A stretch of DNA of 64,000 nucleotides, from assembly GCA_002633025.1 (NCBI GenBank), contig NMRB01001554.1, forward strand, positions 75,096 through 139,095, given 5' to 3'. The stretch comes from Notospermus geniculatus (taxonomy: Eukaryota > Nemertea > Pilidiophora > Heteronemertea > Lineidae). Below are positions 46,205 to 58,080 of this stretch, piece by piece. Every line of letters begins with the position of its first letter. The stretch's first letter is position 1. Both the position numbers and the translations under genes were made by a program. The notes beneath the pieces are model-generated. The model did no database searches. It saw nothing but the letters and a program-made list of their open reading frames with translations, and was not told where the DNA came from.

Positions 46205-46427
46205 AGCCCGTGTCACACTATCCCGAAATTAGACACCCGATCGCCACACGAATATGGAATTTTGAATTTCGCGTGAAGATGGCCCCAAAGTCAACTTCCA
46301 GAATCTTGCAAATTTTCGACCCCAATCGGGGTCTTCTTCAGGCTGGCATTTATCAGTAAGATTTCAAAACGTTTCCTTAATTCGTATGGCCATCGGGTGT
46401 CAACTTCGGGACAGTGTGACACAGGCT
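46205..46427. mobile_element. Hairpin element, ends AGCCCGTGTCACACT, 223 bp
   Basis: Ends AGCCCGTGTCACACT and (minus strand) AGCCTGTGTCACACTGTCCC, flanked by TTA. Absent from copy A near 40168, where a few bases also differ. Confidence 0.8.
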
Positions 46428-46734
46428 TTACCAATGGCCAACTGCACACCGGGGACGAGTGTACCCTGCAACTGACATACATGTAACCTGCAATGTACAC
46501 GTAGATCTGCAATATGCAAGTATATATCCTTTGGAGCAGGAGTCCAATTCTACGAATTTGTCATATCATTTATGCATGTTTGAAGAATCTTCAACACGGT
46601 TCATATTGCACTGCATGTTTTATGTGTGTCTCTGCCTATGAAACATTCAAGAGTTTGTCAGAGTGATTTGGACGAAGTCGAAGACTAGGTGCAGCTAACC
46701 CGCTCAGTGCCAAGGTAGATTTTGTCAAATTTAA

Positions 46735-47013
46735 AGGACCACTGTATTGCATCTTTCTGTCGACAGCCGGCGCCACCGGCACCATGCTCCAATACTGTAG
46801 TTAAGCCTTTCGCCCCAGTGTTGGAGAATGTATGATTACAGTCTCGGTCACCCAGCCGCTATGATCGAACAAGTTTGTGTAGCAGTACTGCGGAACGAAA
46901 CGGCTGGCTGCGCGAGACTAGTTGCATGCGGTAGTTTACCAAGTCGTTAATGGAGGTCTCCCCCTTTTCGCGGGTAGGTGTAACGCAGGATTGGGAAGCA
47001 ATACTGTGGTCCT
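46735..47013. mobile_element. TTAA-target element, family AGGACCAC, 279 bp with nested insert
   Basis: Same termini and body as the element at 921, flanked by TTAA. The empty site with one TTAA is at 40477-40480 in the paired copy. It is longer because a hairpin of about 78 bp (ends AGTCTCG) has inserted near 46842-46920. Confidence 0.88.
46842..46920. mobile_element. Nested small hairpin element (ends AGTCTCG)
   Basis: Inverted ends AGTCTCGGTCACCCAGCCG and AGTCTCGCGCAGCCAGCCG. It is absent from the otherwise similar element at 921. Confidence 0.7.
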
Positions 47014-47109
47014 TTAATAACTGCCAAAACGCCACCCAGCACAAAAGTGTCAAACCTCAGCTTTCCAACTTACATACATGTAGATGGCGGTCAAACAATT
47101 CTAACCTTA

Positions 47110-47367
47110 AAGGCCCGTCTACACGATCATACATTTGTTCAAAACATCATCATACATTTGTATCATGATGTTCAAGGACAAATGTATGATCGGTGTGGAC
47201 CGTTTTCCCAACAAACTTGAATAGCATCCAACACGTATGTATGATGTTCAAACTTTTAGCTGCATTGTGTAGACGGAAATCCACAACAAGCTTGGACATC
47301 ATCATACATCATCATACAAATGTATGATGATGTTTTGAACAAATGTATGATCGTATAGACGGGCCTT
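47110..47367. mobile_element. CATCATCA palindromic element, 258 bp
   Basis: Copy-B counterpart of 40573 at the right end of duplication 3, flanked by TA. Confidence 0.85.
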
Positions 47368-47377
47368 TAGAGTTAAG

Positions 47378-48404
47378 GAGGCTTCTACGTGTAGAATACG
47401 GCCCCATATGTCGTTTTATTCCATATTAGCCCTACTTTAGTTTCCTACCCACGTGTTTCACGCCACCAGTTATGCAGAGGCATCTAAAGTCAGTGGAAAA
47501 AGTGTCCGTATAGACTGATACGTGCTTATCTAACATGGCCGAAGTCCTCTTCTGAATATGTAAATCCCTTGCTGCTGCAAAAAAAGATCAACTACCATTG
47601 CGTCTGCACTGGTAATAAAGAAAGAAACGACTACTTGCATACTAATAACTACCGATGCAATGCGATGCGTCCGTTGCTATTCCCCGGACGCCCCCATGCT
47701 CGCCGAATCAATTGCAAACACGGACATTTCGGCAGGATTAAACGCAACTGTTACCCACTCTTCGTATTAAAATGCAAGACGGAGTTTGCGGAGATCGCAT
47801 TAGTAAAGGCAGGCAGCAAGATGATCTTAGAAAGGCATAAAGTATGCTGGCGTAATTATTCGCATTAGTAGCCCATTGGCGCCTAACTGTTGAAAGTAAC
47901 GCAGACTTCTGACATCTATGGTTATTATCGTGAGAAAAAATGCGACGAATGCTGCCGATTATGGGTTTAGCTATATTTCCTGATATCCAAGGGATGCATG
48001 CGTCGATGTTCGATGGGGTGTGAGTGAAAAAGATTGCTGATTTTCCCAGACGAGAGGTTCAAAACTACATTGTACATGCACTAATTAAGCTGCCTGTACA
48101 TGCACTTGCAACATTTTTTTCCCGATCATTGAACAACATTCCTGAGCAACACCGTCTTTTAACTCAGTATACACTGCGTAACAAGCAACATTTAAACGAT
48201 GTTGGAAAAACTACATGTAGACAACATTTTGTACAACAAGATGATGTTTCTCCGAGTACAGTTCACAGACTTTAAGAAAAAATACCAAAATTTAACTGGA
48301 AAGTTAAAATGCTAACGACAAGCCAAGGAAACCGCTGTAAATTTACGTACTGTACAACTGTCTAACAGACTTTTTGTGTGCCTATATTAAGGCGGCTGGG
48401 ACAT
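47378..48404. other. Unique DNA right of duplication 3
   Basis: Open frames of 99 and 83 codons lack any recognisable motif. Repeated CAACATTT/TGTTGTAC pieces occur at 48090-48240. Confidence 0.4.
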
Positions 48405-48532
48405 TAGAGTTTTCGCAAAGCCCCCGAAACGTCGACGCGAACGCCAAACCCATTGTTCGATGCCACGAAAAGAGCACCGAACAAAAGGATAGACGTTCGC
48501 GTTGTTGTTTGGGGGCATTTGCGAAAACTCTA
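48405..48532. mobile_element. Hairpin element, ends TAGAGTTTTCGCAAA
   Basis: Arms TAGAGTTTTCGCAAA...CCCCC and ACGCGAACG with their complements. Confidence 0.78.
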
Positions 48533-48534
48533 TA

Positions 48535-48756
48535 TTATTCACGAAGCCCCTGTAACTTTAAGGGCACACAAATCCTTTGTCAGGCCAATAGTGAACAATA
48601 GGTTCCCCGGGATAGTTCAGTTACGAAAAGCTGTCGTAAACTTACGTGGTACGTAAACTATTGTCCATTTGCGGGAAACCTACATGACTATATTGTTCAC
48701 AATCAGTATGACAAAGGATTTGCGTACCCTTAAAGTTACGGGGGCTTTGTGAATAA
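48535..48756. mobile_element. Hairpin element, ends TTATTCAC(G/A)AAGCCCC
   Basis: Arms of about 65 bp containing GTAACTTTAAGGG and AAATCCTTTGTCA with complements. Directly abuts the previous hairpin. Confidence 0.8.
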
Positions 48757-49600
48757 CGTCCCTGATGCGCAGCTGACGAACCTTTTTCCATGTGAGTCAT
48801 CGTGTCCGTGACAAGCGGTCGGTTTGTTCGGCAACAGGGAACGAAAAATAAAAACTAACAGTATGGTTATTGGACTGTAATTGGTCGGTAAAATTCTCCC
48901 AAAGCCCTCATTAATTAGACTAATGGACTCAAAAGACATATCACTCGGGCATGATGGATGCGGTGCCCATGATTTCATCCCCGGGGCAACGACAACAACA
49001 ATAACGTTATTGTATTCCTTAATACGACGCCATATTCAGATAACGTGCATCATTGCGTCAGTTTCTTAGAATTGTAAAAACGGTTATTTTTATGTCATAG
49101 TTTCATATATCAAAGTGACAGTGCCGGAGGAATAACCAAGAAAAGTTTTTCGAGGCGATGCGAGTTCTTTGGTTTTGACAATTACTGCATCATTTGACCT
49201 TATGTTATATTGTTGACGTGTTAGGGAAGCCAAAGGCGTTGCCGCGTCGACAACAAAGATTTCACCTACAAAAGTTTTATTGGAACCCTACAGAGTCTGG
49301 GAACTTTCTGCTGAAAAATTACTACAGTGTGACCCAGAAAGAACTGAGAATCAAAATGGGGATAAATCAGAGTATTTAGCACTTCGATGGTTAATACGGT
49401 TACTAACGTTACATTGATAAGCACCGTGTTCAAAGTCCAAGTTATACAATATACAGTTGGACAATATGACCACTCAACTCCAGCCAGAACTGTTTGCCCA
49501 AATTTGGCATGATGTATTAGCCAATTCCAGTTCAACGACCCAGGGCTGTGAGTTACATCAACCAAGTTAAAGCCCCAGTTGCGCCTAATTCTTTACAACT
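48757..49600. other. Unique DNA, nothing recognised
   Basis: Short frames only; no repeats with partners. Confidence 0.45.
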
Positions 49601-49603
49601 TAA

Positions 49604-49898
49604 AGGTGCTCTACTTGAAATTGTAAACATTACGGTTTGTTTATTTAAATGGTTGATTATAATAGTTATTTTTCCTCGGACAGGTGGCAGCACCGTGAAT
49701 ACCAAAACATTAATGTTATCTATTTTTATATCTATCTTGATATATTCTTGTAACTGAAATATATTTATGATTTTACGCACAAAAACAAACAAAAAGTTGT
49801 GAAAGGCGAGATTTAATTTGATTTTATCTGATTTGTTAGTACCAGAAGTTGACAATAGGTGGCACACCGTAATGTTTACAATTCGAACTAGAGCACCT
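49604..49898. mobile_element. TTAA-target element, family AGGTGCTCTA, 295 bp
   Basis: Inverted ends of about 37 bp beginning AGGTGCTCTA and running to TGTAAACATTACGGT, flanked by TTAA on both sides. The short reading frames inside are not convincing. Confidence 0.82.
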
Positions 49899-49902
49899 TT
49901 AA

Positions 49903-50752
49903 GCCTCGGAGGGCCAACTTCATTTTAATTCTCAGTTATTTTGGGTCACACTGTTGAGCACAGGGAACACCAGTGTCGCGGGACAGGACTACCAGACGCC
50001 GATAACATCATATAAACACGAAAGCGATAACTCCGGCCACAGAGATCAATACACGTCACAAATTGCAGCAAACTCACTTTCCAATATGCCATGATTATTG
50101 ATGAGATCTAGAAGAACTATATTCTCTTATTTACACGGGCGAGGACTCGCACGTTTATGGACATAGTCCCGAAATTCAATTTCGGCGAAGCGTCATCCAA
50201 GCCGTCAATTCGGTTACGCGCGTATTTTACTTCGTCTCGCTGTATCGAGAATTACCGCGGTATCGCGAAATTGCTCAATCGCTGCGGCCATATTGACGGA
50301 GCAGTTACAGTCATTATGTCCTTTTTGCTTTCGTTTGGATGATTATACTGAGGCTATCTTCGTCAATACAACAAATATCTTTCCGCTTGAGACACTTATG
50401 TGATTATTCCCCGGCATCCGTCTCTCGACTCGTGGTGCGGGATTTGCTATAAACGAGGTTATTTCTTTATTCGTTTATCCAGTTTTGACGAAATCACTAT
50501 GATTTTTTTGTGTCGTTTTATTTTCGCCATCTTTGAACTGTCAATCACTTTCTCGATGTGTAATTTTTTAAGCTTTGTGAACAAATTTCTTTTCTTCCTT
50601 TTACCTATCGTATCGGCAGGGCACTAAAAAAATTACCCGCTCTTACTTTTGACAAAAAAAACCCCGAAAGGATCTAACGGGTTGTCTGAGTGGCGCAATG
50701 GAAACTTTGGCACCTGTCAATTCTGAGGTTCTGGTAGAAAGAAATGGAAGTA
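49903..50752. other. Unique DNA, nothing recognised
   Basis: A box-like TGGCGCAATGG occurs at 50692-50702, but no convincing B box follows. CpG-containing stretch at 50190-50300. Confidence 0.45.
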
Positions 50753-51028
50753 TTAAGGCCTGTCTACACGATCATACATTTGTTCAAAACATCCTCATAC
50801 ATTTGTATGATGATGTTCATGGACAGATATTTGATTGTGTAGGCTGTTTTCCCAACAAACTTGAACAGCAACCAACATGTATGATGATGTTCAAATTTGT
50901 GTGATGATGTTCATGGACAAATGTATGATCGTGTGGACTGTTTTCCCAACAAACCTGAACATGTATGATGATGTTCAAATTTTTAGCTGCATGTTTCATC
51001 TTGCCAATGCAAAACATCCCAAAAAAAA
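50753..51028. mobile_element. CATCATCA palindromic element, truncated by the gap
   Basis: Nearly the reverse complement of 54003-54275, up to the A-run where the gap starts. It is therefore a long member of the family, like the element at 53686, interrupted in the assembly. Confidence 0.85.
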
Positions 51029-51735
51029 NNNNNNNNNNNNNNNNNNNNNNNNNNNNNNNNNNNNNNNNNNNNNNNNNNNNNNNNNNNNNNNNNNNNNNNN
51101 NNNNNNNNNNNNNNNNNNNNNNNNNNNNNNNNNNNNNNNNNNNNNNNNNNNNNNNNNNNNNNNNNNNNNNNNNNNNNNNNNNNNNNNNNNNNNNNNNNNN
51201 NNNNNNNNNNNNNNNNNNNNNNNNNNNNNNNNNNNNNNNNNNNNNNNNNNNNNNNNNNNNNNNNNNNNNNNNNNNNNNNNNNNNNNNNNNNNNNNNNNNN
51301 NNNNNNNNNNNNNNNNNNNNNNNNNNNNNNNNNNNNNNNNNNNNNNNNNNNNNNNNNNNNNNNNNNNNNNNNNNNNNNNNNNNNNNNNNNNNNNNNNNNN
51401 NNNNNNNNNNNNNNNNNNNNNNNNNNNNNNNNNNNNNNNNNNNNNNNNNNNNNNNNNNNNNNNNNNNNNNNNNNNNNNNNNNNNNNNNNNNNNNNNNNNN
51501 NNNNNNNNNNNNNNNNNNNNNNNNNNNNNNNNNNNNNNNNNNNNNNNNNNNNNNNNNNNNNNNNNNNNNNNNNNNNNNNNNNNNNNNNNNNNNNNNNNNN
51601 NNNNNNNNNNNNNNNNNNNNNNNNNNNNNNNNNNNNNNNNNNNNNNNNNNNNNNNNNNNNNNNNNNNNNNNNNNNNNNNNNNNNNNNNNNNNNNNNNNNN
51701 NNNNNNNNNNNNNNNNNNNNNNNNNNNNNNNNNNN
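51029..51735. other. Assembly gap (707 N)
   Basis: A run of N between a CATCATCA-type element on the left (cut off after an A-run) and a near-perfect 287-bp palindrome on the right. Its true size and content are unknown. Confidence 1.
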
Positions 51736-52022
51736 AGTCTTTCATGATAAATTCCCACCGTCAATTCACTTTTTCAATTAAGTGTTAATTACTGGCACCC
51801 AGACAAATCAGTCATCACCACACCATGGAGTATTCACCACGTCACTGGGAACCGATCGCTGTATGTATTGTATGGAGCGAGCTTGTACTCTATTATGTTG
51901 ATTAGGTTCCCAGTGACGTGGTGAATGCTCCATGGTGTGGTGATAACTGATTTGTCAGGGTGCCAGTAATTAACACTTAATTGAAAAAGTGAATTGACGG
52001 TGGGAATTTATCATGAAAGACT
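51736..52022. repeat. Near-perfect palindrome, arms about 122 bp
   Basis: The left arm starts AGTCTTTCATGATAAATTCC and the right arm is its complement, with about four mismatches and a loop of about 45 bp. The left end touches the gap, so the element may be longer. Confidence 0.9.
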
Positions 52023-53134
52023 AGCATTTTGTAATAACCAAAGCGTGAAAATTTTTTCCTAGTCCCTTTAATGCAGGCCCGTAGGCAGACTGGTGCGCTG
52101 TCCTTTCACAGTGCTGTCACCTTATGGGTGAGAGGTGAAACCAGTCAAATTGCATGTACATTATCAGAGAAGTACTTCGGTAGCTTTTGGTATAAGAAGC
52201 CTGCTTTTGGCGATCTTCCAATTGCGACTCTGAGTACCCGAAGATGTGGTCAGATCAGAAATCACCTGTAACCTCAGCAGACGCGAGGTAGGCTACTTTT
52301 TTCAACAGTGTCAAACTAACCGCGTACAAGAAGTATTTTTTGTCCTTGGACTGCAGAAAAATAAAATGATGATCCGTCAAAAATCGCTCCACTCAGCAGC
52401 AAGGCATCAGTAATATTGGCCAAAGCGACATAAGCAATTCAAAGACGCGAATACATCTTTCATATTCAGCGCTGTGCAAACAAAGCAGGGAGTCTAATTT
52501 CGCTTCCGATCGAAGATTCGGCAGTGGAACACAAAAGATTCCGAGCTCCTAGTATATTTCGTGTTCTCACGCTTCGGGACAATCGGCATACTGTAAATAT
52601 GAACGGGAGCTTGCCCGCGAGCTCGCAGACAAAAGATCCGCTGCTTTTTCCGACACCAACATCCAATCTCTTCGCTATGTACACAAATCGGCCACACGAG
52701 AGCCGCATCCGATTCAAAGCCGCAGATATAAACTTGATATTCAAACGATATGCGGTCACGGATTACTCGTATCTCAGTCTGTATGTACATATGATATACT
52801 CCACTTAACTGTCGCGAGGAAAAACGTCTGTCGTGAAATGAAACACGGATGTCGTATTGAAGAGCCCTCGAAATCATTGGCCAATATTTTACTGTAACAC
52901 CGTATGACCTTCCGTTACTTAAGTACGGCTGACGACCATACACCTTGACTGTGACAAACTTATAGATTTCAATGAAGTTTCGGGCTAAGTGCTTTTCATT
53001 TCGTTCTCAACTTGTATTTTGAGCCTCTGCTGAGTTATAGACTGGGCTCCTGTCCAAATAAAACACAAGGATAGTATACGTTTCGTATCTGCAGACGGGT
53101 GTCTGTCACTCGTTCTTTGGATTTTCGGAAGATC
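52023..53134. other. Unique DNA with a 149-codon open frame
   Basis: The minus-strand frame 52494-52943 has no recognisable motif, no hydrophobic segment, and an overlapping 94-codon frame on the other strand. Chance is the more likely explanation. Confidence 0.3.
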
Positions 53135-53510
53135 AGGCCACATAAAAAAATGGTGATCGTCCTTTTCTCGGGGAGGAGGTGGGTATGGGGAGGCTTTTTA
53201 AAAAATTTTTTTACAGTGAATTGACATGAAGATTGAGTCAATGGTAACAACCAAATGCCTTGAAATCGCGTCCTTTGTATCCCAGGTGCGATATGAACTG
53301 AACAACAAGTGATGTCAATGGTCAAAATATATGTAAGAGGGCAATTTGAACGTTTTGGGGGGGGAAAAATAGAAAAAAAGTTATTTTTGATGAAAAATTT
53401 TGTTGAAAAAAAATTTTTGTTGAAAATTTTTTTTTTGAAAAAAACGGGGTCGGGGCCGTTTTCGCGGGTCGGGCGGGGACGATCACCAGCTTTCTTTTTT
53501 ATGTGGCCTT
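53135..53510. mobile_element. Inverted-repeat element with homopolymer-rich core
   Basis: AGGCCACATAAAAAA-TGGTGATCGTCC at the left is matched by the complement of GGACGATCACC...TTTTTTATGTGGCC at the right. Between them are runs of G, A and T of up to about ten bases. Confidence 0.65.
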
Positions 53511-53685
53511 ACTTAGCGACGACGTGACATTTTTTGCACCCGAATAGGCCAGAAGGGAAGGTGCCTGAAACATCAGCGAGAGTCACCGTTAAAACCCTTT
53601 ATTCTATCCTAGACAAGGTCCATATTCAGCGTGTGACAGAGCAACGTAAACACCGAGACTTACCAGGCTTCCTCAGCGGTGCATA

Positions 53686-54273
53686 AAGGCCTGTCTACAC
53701 GATCATACATTTGTTCAAAACATCATCATACATTTGTATGATGATGTCCAAGCTTGTGTGTCGATTTCTGTCTTGTGACAATGCAGCTAAAATTTTGAAC
53801 ATCATCATACATTGTTCAAAACAGCATCATACACTTGCATGATGGTGTTCAAGTTTGTTGTGGATTTCGATCTGCAGTCCAACATTCATGAACTTTGTAT
53901 GATGAAGTATGATGGAGAAAGGATAATGTTGGATGCTGTTCAAGTTTGTTGGGAAAACCGTCCACACGATCATACATTTGTCCATGAACATCATCACACA
54001 TTTTTTTGGGATGTTTTGCATTGGCAAGATGAAACATGCAGCTAAAAATTTGAACATCATCATACATGTTCAGGTTTGTTGGGAAAACAGTCCACACGAT
54101 CATACATTTTGTCCTGAACATCATCACACAAATTTGAACATCATCATACATGTTGGTTGCTGTTCAAGTTTGTTGGGAAAACAGCCTACACAATCAAATA
54201 TCTGTCCATGAACATCATCATACACTTGTATGATGATGTTTTGAACAAATGTATGATCGTGTAGACAGGCCTT
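53686..54273. mobile_element. CATCATCA palindromic element, 588-bp long form
   Basis: Ends AAGGCCTGTCTACACGATCA and complement. It contains many stem units plus GCAGCTAAAATTTTGAAC and a T-run, longer than the 250-bp copies. Its right half mirrors the truncated copy at 50753. Confidence 0.87.
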
Positions 54274-54852
54274 AAGTTGTTGTAAAATACATGTAGGCCT
54301 ATGTAGGCCTACATTACTTCGTATGTATTTCACACTTAGGCGGCATCTTTGTTCTGATTGGCTGTCTATTTCCTTGGGTATAACAAGACTCCTGATGAGT
54401 TCCAACAGTGGCAATAACGCTGACGTCATCCACAGTGGTAAAATAATCTGACGAACTTCAATTTCTTCCACACTGTCCAGTGAGACCTTAACTTCGCATC
54501 ATTAGCAACTGGTGGCGAGGATTACAGGATCACGTGCAGGGATTTTGTCGGTAGGAAGGTCAAAAGCAATATGGGGAAGCATCATATTGACTTAGGAAGG
54601 GAAATATGACCTTTCTGGTCACCGGATAGATCAGTCCCTGGCGTAACCGGAGGAAATTAATGATCTAACACCCGGGGTGTGTCGATTGATGAGTTTTGAA
54701 TCTGAGACGAGACGTAATATTGGACGGGAGATGATCAGAGAAGCTCATCACTGGATTTGAATCTTCGGGAGAGTATGATGATAGAGGAGGCATGTTATTA
54801 CTCAAAATATGCGGACCAACGATTACTGTGTTCACAGTTATGGCACTCAATA

Positions 54853-55002
54853 GGGAGGTTTCGAAATGCAAACGATAAACGTAAACTTTACGACAACGTT
54901 ATTTTTCATACTGCACATTAACCAGATTTTATATTGCGTTTTCGGTACAAAACTAACGTTGTTGTTAACGTTTACGTTTATCGTTTGATTTCTAAACCTC
55001 CC
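54853..55002. mobile_element. GGGAGGTTT palindromic element, simple 150-bp copy
   Basis: A single unit flanked by TA/TA, beginning GGGAGGTTTCGAAATG and ending TGATTTCTAAACCTCCC. It defines the basic element from which the compound copies were built. Confidence 0.82.
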
Positions 55003-55004
55003 TA

Positions 55005-56160
55005 CTATCTTGAACTTTAAACACAATTTGATAACATCCATAACACTCCATTTTAGGCCAGGGGGTGTTGGGCCTCAAACCTAAAGCTGGAATGGTAATT
55101 TTTGTTTGGAGAATCTCCATCCTGACGCATCGGAAACGCAGGAAAGTTTCCGGCAGCAAACACATGACTGTAAATATGGTAAGCAACAGGTGGCGGGATT
55201 AGTAATCAAGGATATTTGTTTCCAAAAAAACCATGAATACCGATCTAAAAGACCGACGATTACTTCCTAAATGACCAAGAACCATTCCTCCAGGACTCCG
55301 ATCCTTTCTATAAAAAGACCACAAGTAATTAGGCCGACAATCCTTACTAAAGGAGCAAGAATCTTCTAAAAACCAAGAATCCTTTCAAAAGACAAATTAT
55401 CATTACCAGAAAACTCCGAATCCTTTTTAAAAGGCTGCAAACCTTCTTTATAAAAAGAACAATGATCCTTAATACTAATACTAATACAGCTAGACTCCTT
55501 TGTGCAGCATCGCCGCCGAGAACCCCAACAAAAACACCCTCAAGAACAAAATGGTTGAGACCGTCGTTTTCGAAAGTTAATCGAAAGTGTATGATGGTAA
55601 AAAACTATTTCCGCTTTTATTGCTTCTTTAATTTTAATTAAAACCCCCATCCGGGTTCATTCGGTACATGTCGAGGTACTTGTAGATTCGATTTCGGAAT
55701 TGCCAAAGAGAGCGTGTCGAGTCAGTTCAAGTTTCGCGCACAAGGGATACATGTACGATCAGAAGATCTGACTTGTCAATCAGTTTCGCAGTAATACATT
55801 GCATGTACATGTATGCAGTGTATTGTGCTGGCTGCATAGGCCTCGGAGTAAAGGTCTCCAGTTGGCCCAATAAAGAAGTAGCTTCGTCACTCCGCTGAGC
55901 TGCCGCGCGACACCATCAGAGAAAACAGGATAGCGTGACAAAAGCAAGTGCAAGACCCCACTACATCCACCGAGGTTTCCGATTCGTCAATCTTTTACTT
56001 GGAGTGCATCGTACAGTAAATGCTGGCCGCAGTAAGGCAGGCCATTTTGTTATCGCTCTGCATATATACATGTACAGAGAAAGTTTCACGGTTCAGAATA
56101 AGCGAAGTGTGGGGAATATCGCGAGCGACCTGCCACCGCAGACTACACAATATCGTTTTT
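55005..56160. repeat. Unique DNA with degenerate AAGAATCCTT repeats
   Basis: Between about 55230 and 55490, variants of AATCCTTNNTAAAAGAC recur about every 25-40 bp. ACATGT simple sequence is scattered to the right. No exon recognised. Confidence 0.45.
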
Positions 56161-56225
56161 GTGTGCGGTAGTTGGCGATATGCTCGATGACAAGCGATTC
56201 CTCTCACCACAACATCAAACCAAAT

Positions 56226-56370
56226 TGATGTTGGGCGATCATCGCGGCTGGCGAGAAGATTCCGCGGATCGCTGTCCGGCGCACACCTGGCGTCAACCGC
56301 CGATTTTGCTCGTTGGCGATCTAATCACTTGCGATCCACCTTCACCTCGCCTGGTGTGTTGCTGGCTTAA
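56226..56370. repeat. Repeat shared with 61286-61440
   Basis: Both copies contain GCGATCAT...GCTGGCGAGAA and GTCAAC(C/A)GCCGATTTTGC. Other parts reappear inverted near 61120-61165 (GCCAGGCGAGGTGA). Confidence 0.6.
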
Positions 56371-56798
56371 GTGATTACAGAAGACCAAAATCTGGACATC
56401 AATATCTCCACCGCCTCCTTTGGTGGCAATCATGTCGATCTAATCTCAAGTAATGCTAAAACCGATGGATTATCTGGCGGGTAGCAGTAACCGTCAACGG
56501 TCCGTATTGATTTCAGTGGATCGGCTTGCGGCGATTCGTTCCCAAAGACACAAGATCTCTTGTCCGTGAAGTGAGACCAAAGTATCATATATGAAGTTGG
56601 GACTTAGGTGTCGTCATTAGTATTTGATACGGCTGGGAATTAGCTACGTGCGCTAAACCCTTCTCTGCATGCTCGAAATATCTTGATTTTGGCACATGAT
56701 ATTTTGAGTTTGTTTCGTTGGGTGGTGACCTGCGGTAAAAAAAGGACACCATCTGAAATACACCATCTGAAATACAGCACTACATGTGCATGTATATA

Positions 56799-57028
56799 CA
56801 GTAAACTCGAGTTTAAACCACCGGTTCATTATGTCCGTAAGCACACCCACAATCCGAAATGGGCGTGAATAAAACATAACAAGTATTACGCTGAATGGCT
56901 GGAATCGCCTGTCCAAACACAACCCCGTGACGGAATGAATAGCTGGTTAAGGCCTACGGTGAAACTGGCCCTACTATGGGTGTGCTTATGGACATAATGA
57001 ACCGGTGGTTTAAACTCGAGCTTACTGT
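56799..57028. mobile_element. TA-target element, ends CAGTAAACTCGAGTTTAAAC, 230 bp
   Basis: TA flanks both sides; arms continue CACCGGTTCATTATGTCC and AAGCACACCCA. CAGT ends with a TA target fit the Tc1/mariner group (inference). Confidence 0.85.
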
Positions 57029-57030
57029 AT

Positions 57031-58080
57031 GCATGTGTAGGCGTTGAAAATTGAGAGTAGGCGTACTGTACAAAACGTAGCATGTGCATTACTTCGGCTA
57101 GAGTGTACATGCATAATCCGTGCATCAACTGACTGAATGATCAGGTAGAAAAAAAGCGAAAGTAGTAGCCAAGATTGTCTGCGCCAACATCGAAAGTATC
57201 TTGACACCATTTGATGTCGTGAACCGTATTCCTTCGTGTCAACAAAACGTCACGTGAGCGTATCTCAGTTTTCCCAATATTATGCCAGAAGTGTCCAAGA
57301 ATGCAATAACCTAGGAGAAGTAGTGTTGACATTAACCGAGTCGCCAAATTTTGCAAGGTGACTTGCATTGATTTCAATTGTATGCATGCTTCAGTGCAGT
57401 CAAACACGTGGTGAATATTTTATACCCACCTCATGATACGACGAAGGAAACCCAATGATCCATTAATAGTACATTGTACACGTACATGTACATACTGTAA
57501 TGATGCATAGTAAATGTATTTGTACATGAATGCATGTGTTTTAGAGTTTGATGTACAGTAAATGCAGACCGCTGAGTGCAGTGTGGCGGTAGGCATACAT
57601 ATACATGTATGTGCATTCACACGCCATGCACTTGGTGTTGTATCACAGCACAGATGTACACCTTGCAAATGGATTTTATGCAGTAAATCGATCCTGAGAT
57701 GCCCCCACATTGTTTTTTTTTCTTAATTTTTTTCACGAAGTTGATCATTGATCGAAAGTTTGTCATAACTGACTCATCTCATTAGGATGTTTACTCTGAG
57801 GTTATTACCAGATCCATGAGTGGTCATCGGAGACCCACCGCACATTGGACCAATTGTAGGTAAATTAACCCGTCCGGCTATACTATGAAGTCTGATTTCT
57901 GATATACCCAGGGCCAAACCCCACTTACGGTATGTAAAAGATTTAGGCTACCCACCTCCCAAAATGCAAAACTAGCAGATTTTTATATAGAAAATACGAT
58001 TTGTGAGTTTTGTTATTGATGAGGTTTAGATCGCCTGGTAGGCGGATGGCGGAAACGCTAGCGGAAGTCTCGTCACGTTC
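57031..58080. other. Unique DNA with TACATG simple sequence
   Basis: Scattered TACATGTA and CAGTAAATG pieces; no gene recognised. Confidence 0.45.

Larger units (their letters stand above)
41425..47377. repeat. Direct duplication 3, copy B
   Basis: Second copy, 572 bp to the right of copy A in the same orientation. It is longer because of insertions at 42806, 44202, 44947, 46205 and 46735, each flanked by a short target duplication whose single version is found in copy A. Confidence 0.9.

Noticed and set aside
50685-50745. A-box-like TGGCGCAATGG with GGTTCTGG downstream
   Set aside because: The downstream box misses key bases; no acceptor stem.
50817-51788. Frames of 249-315 codons
   Set aside because: They consist almost entirely of gap Ns.
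52494-52943. 149-codon minus-strand frame
   Set aside because: No motif, no splice support, and an overlapping frame on the other strand. Likely chance.
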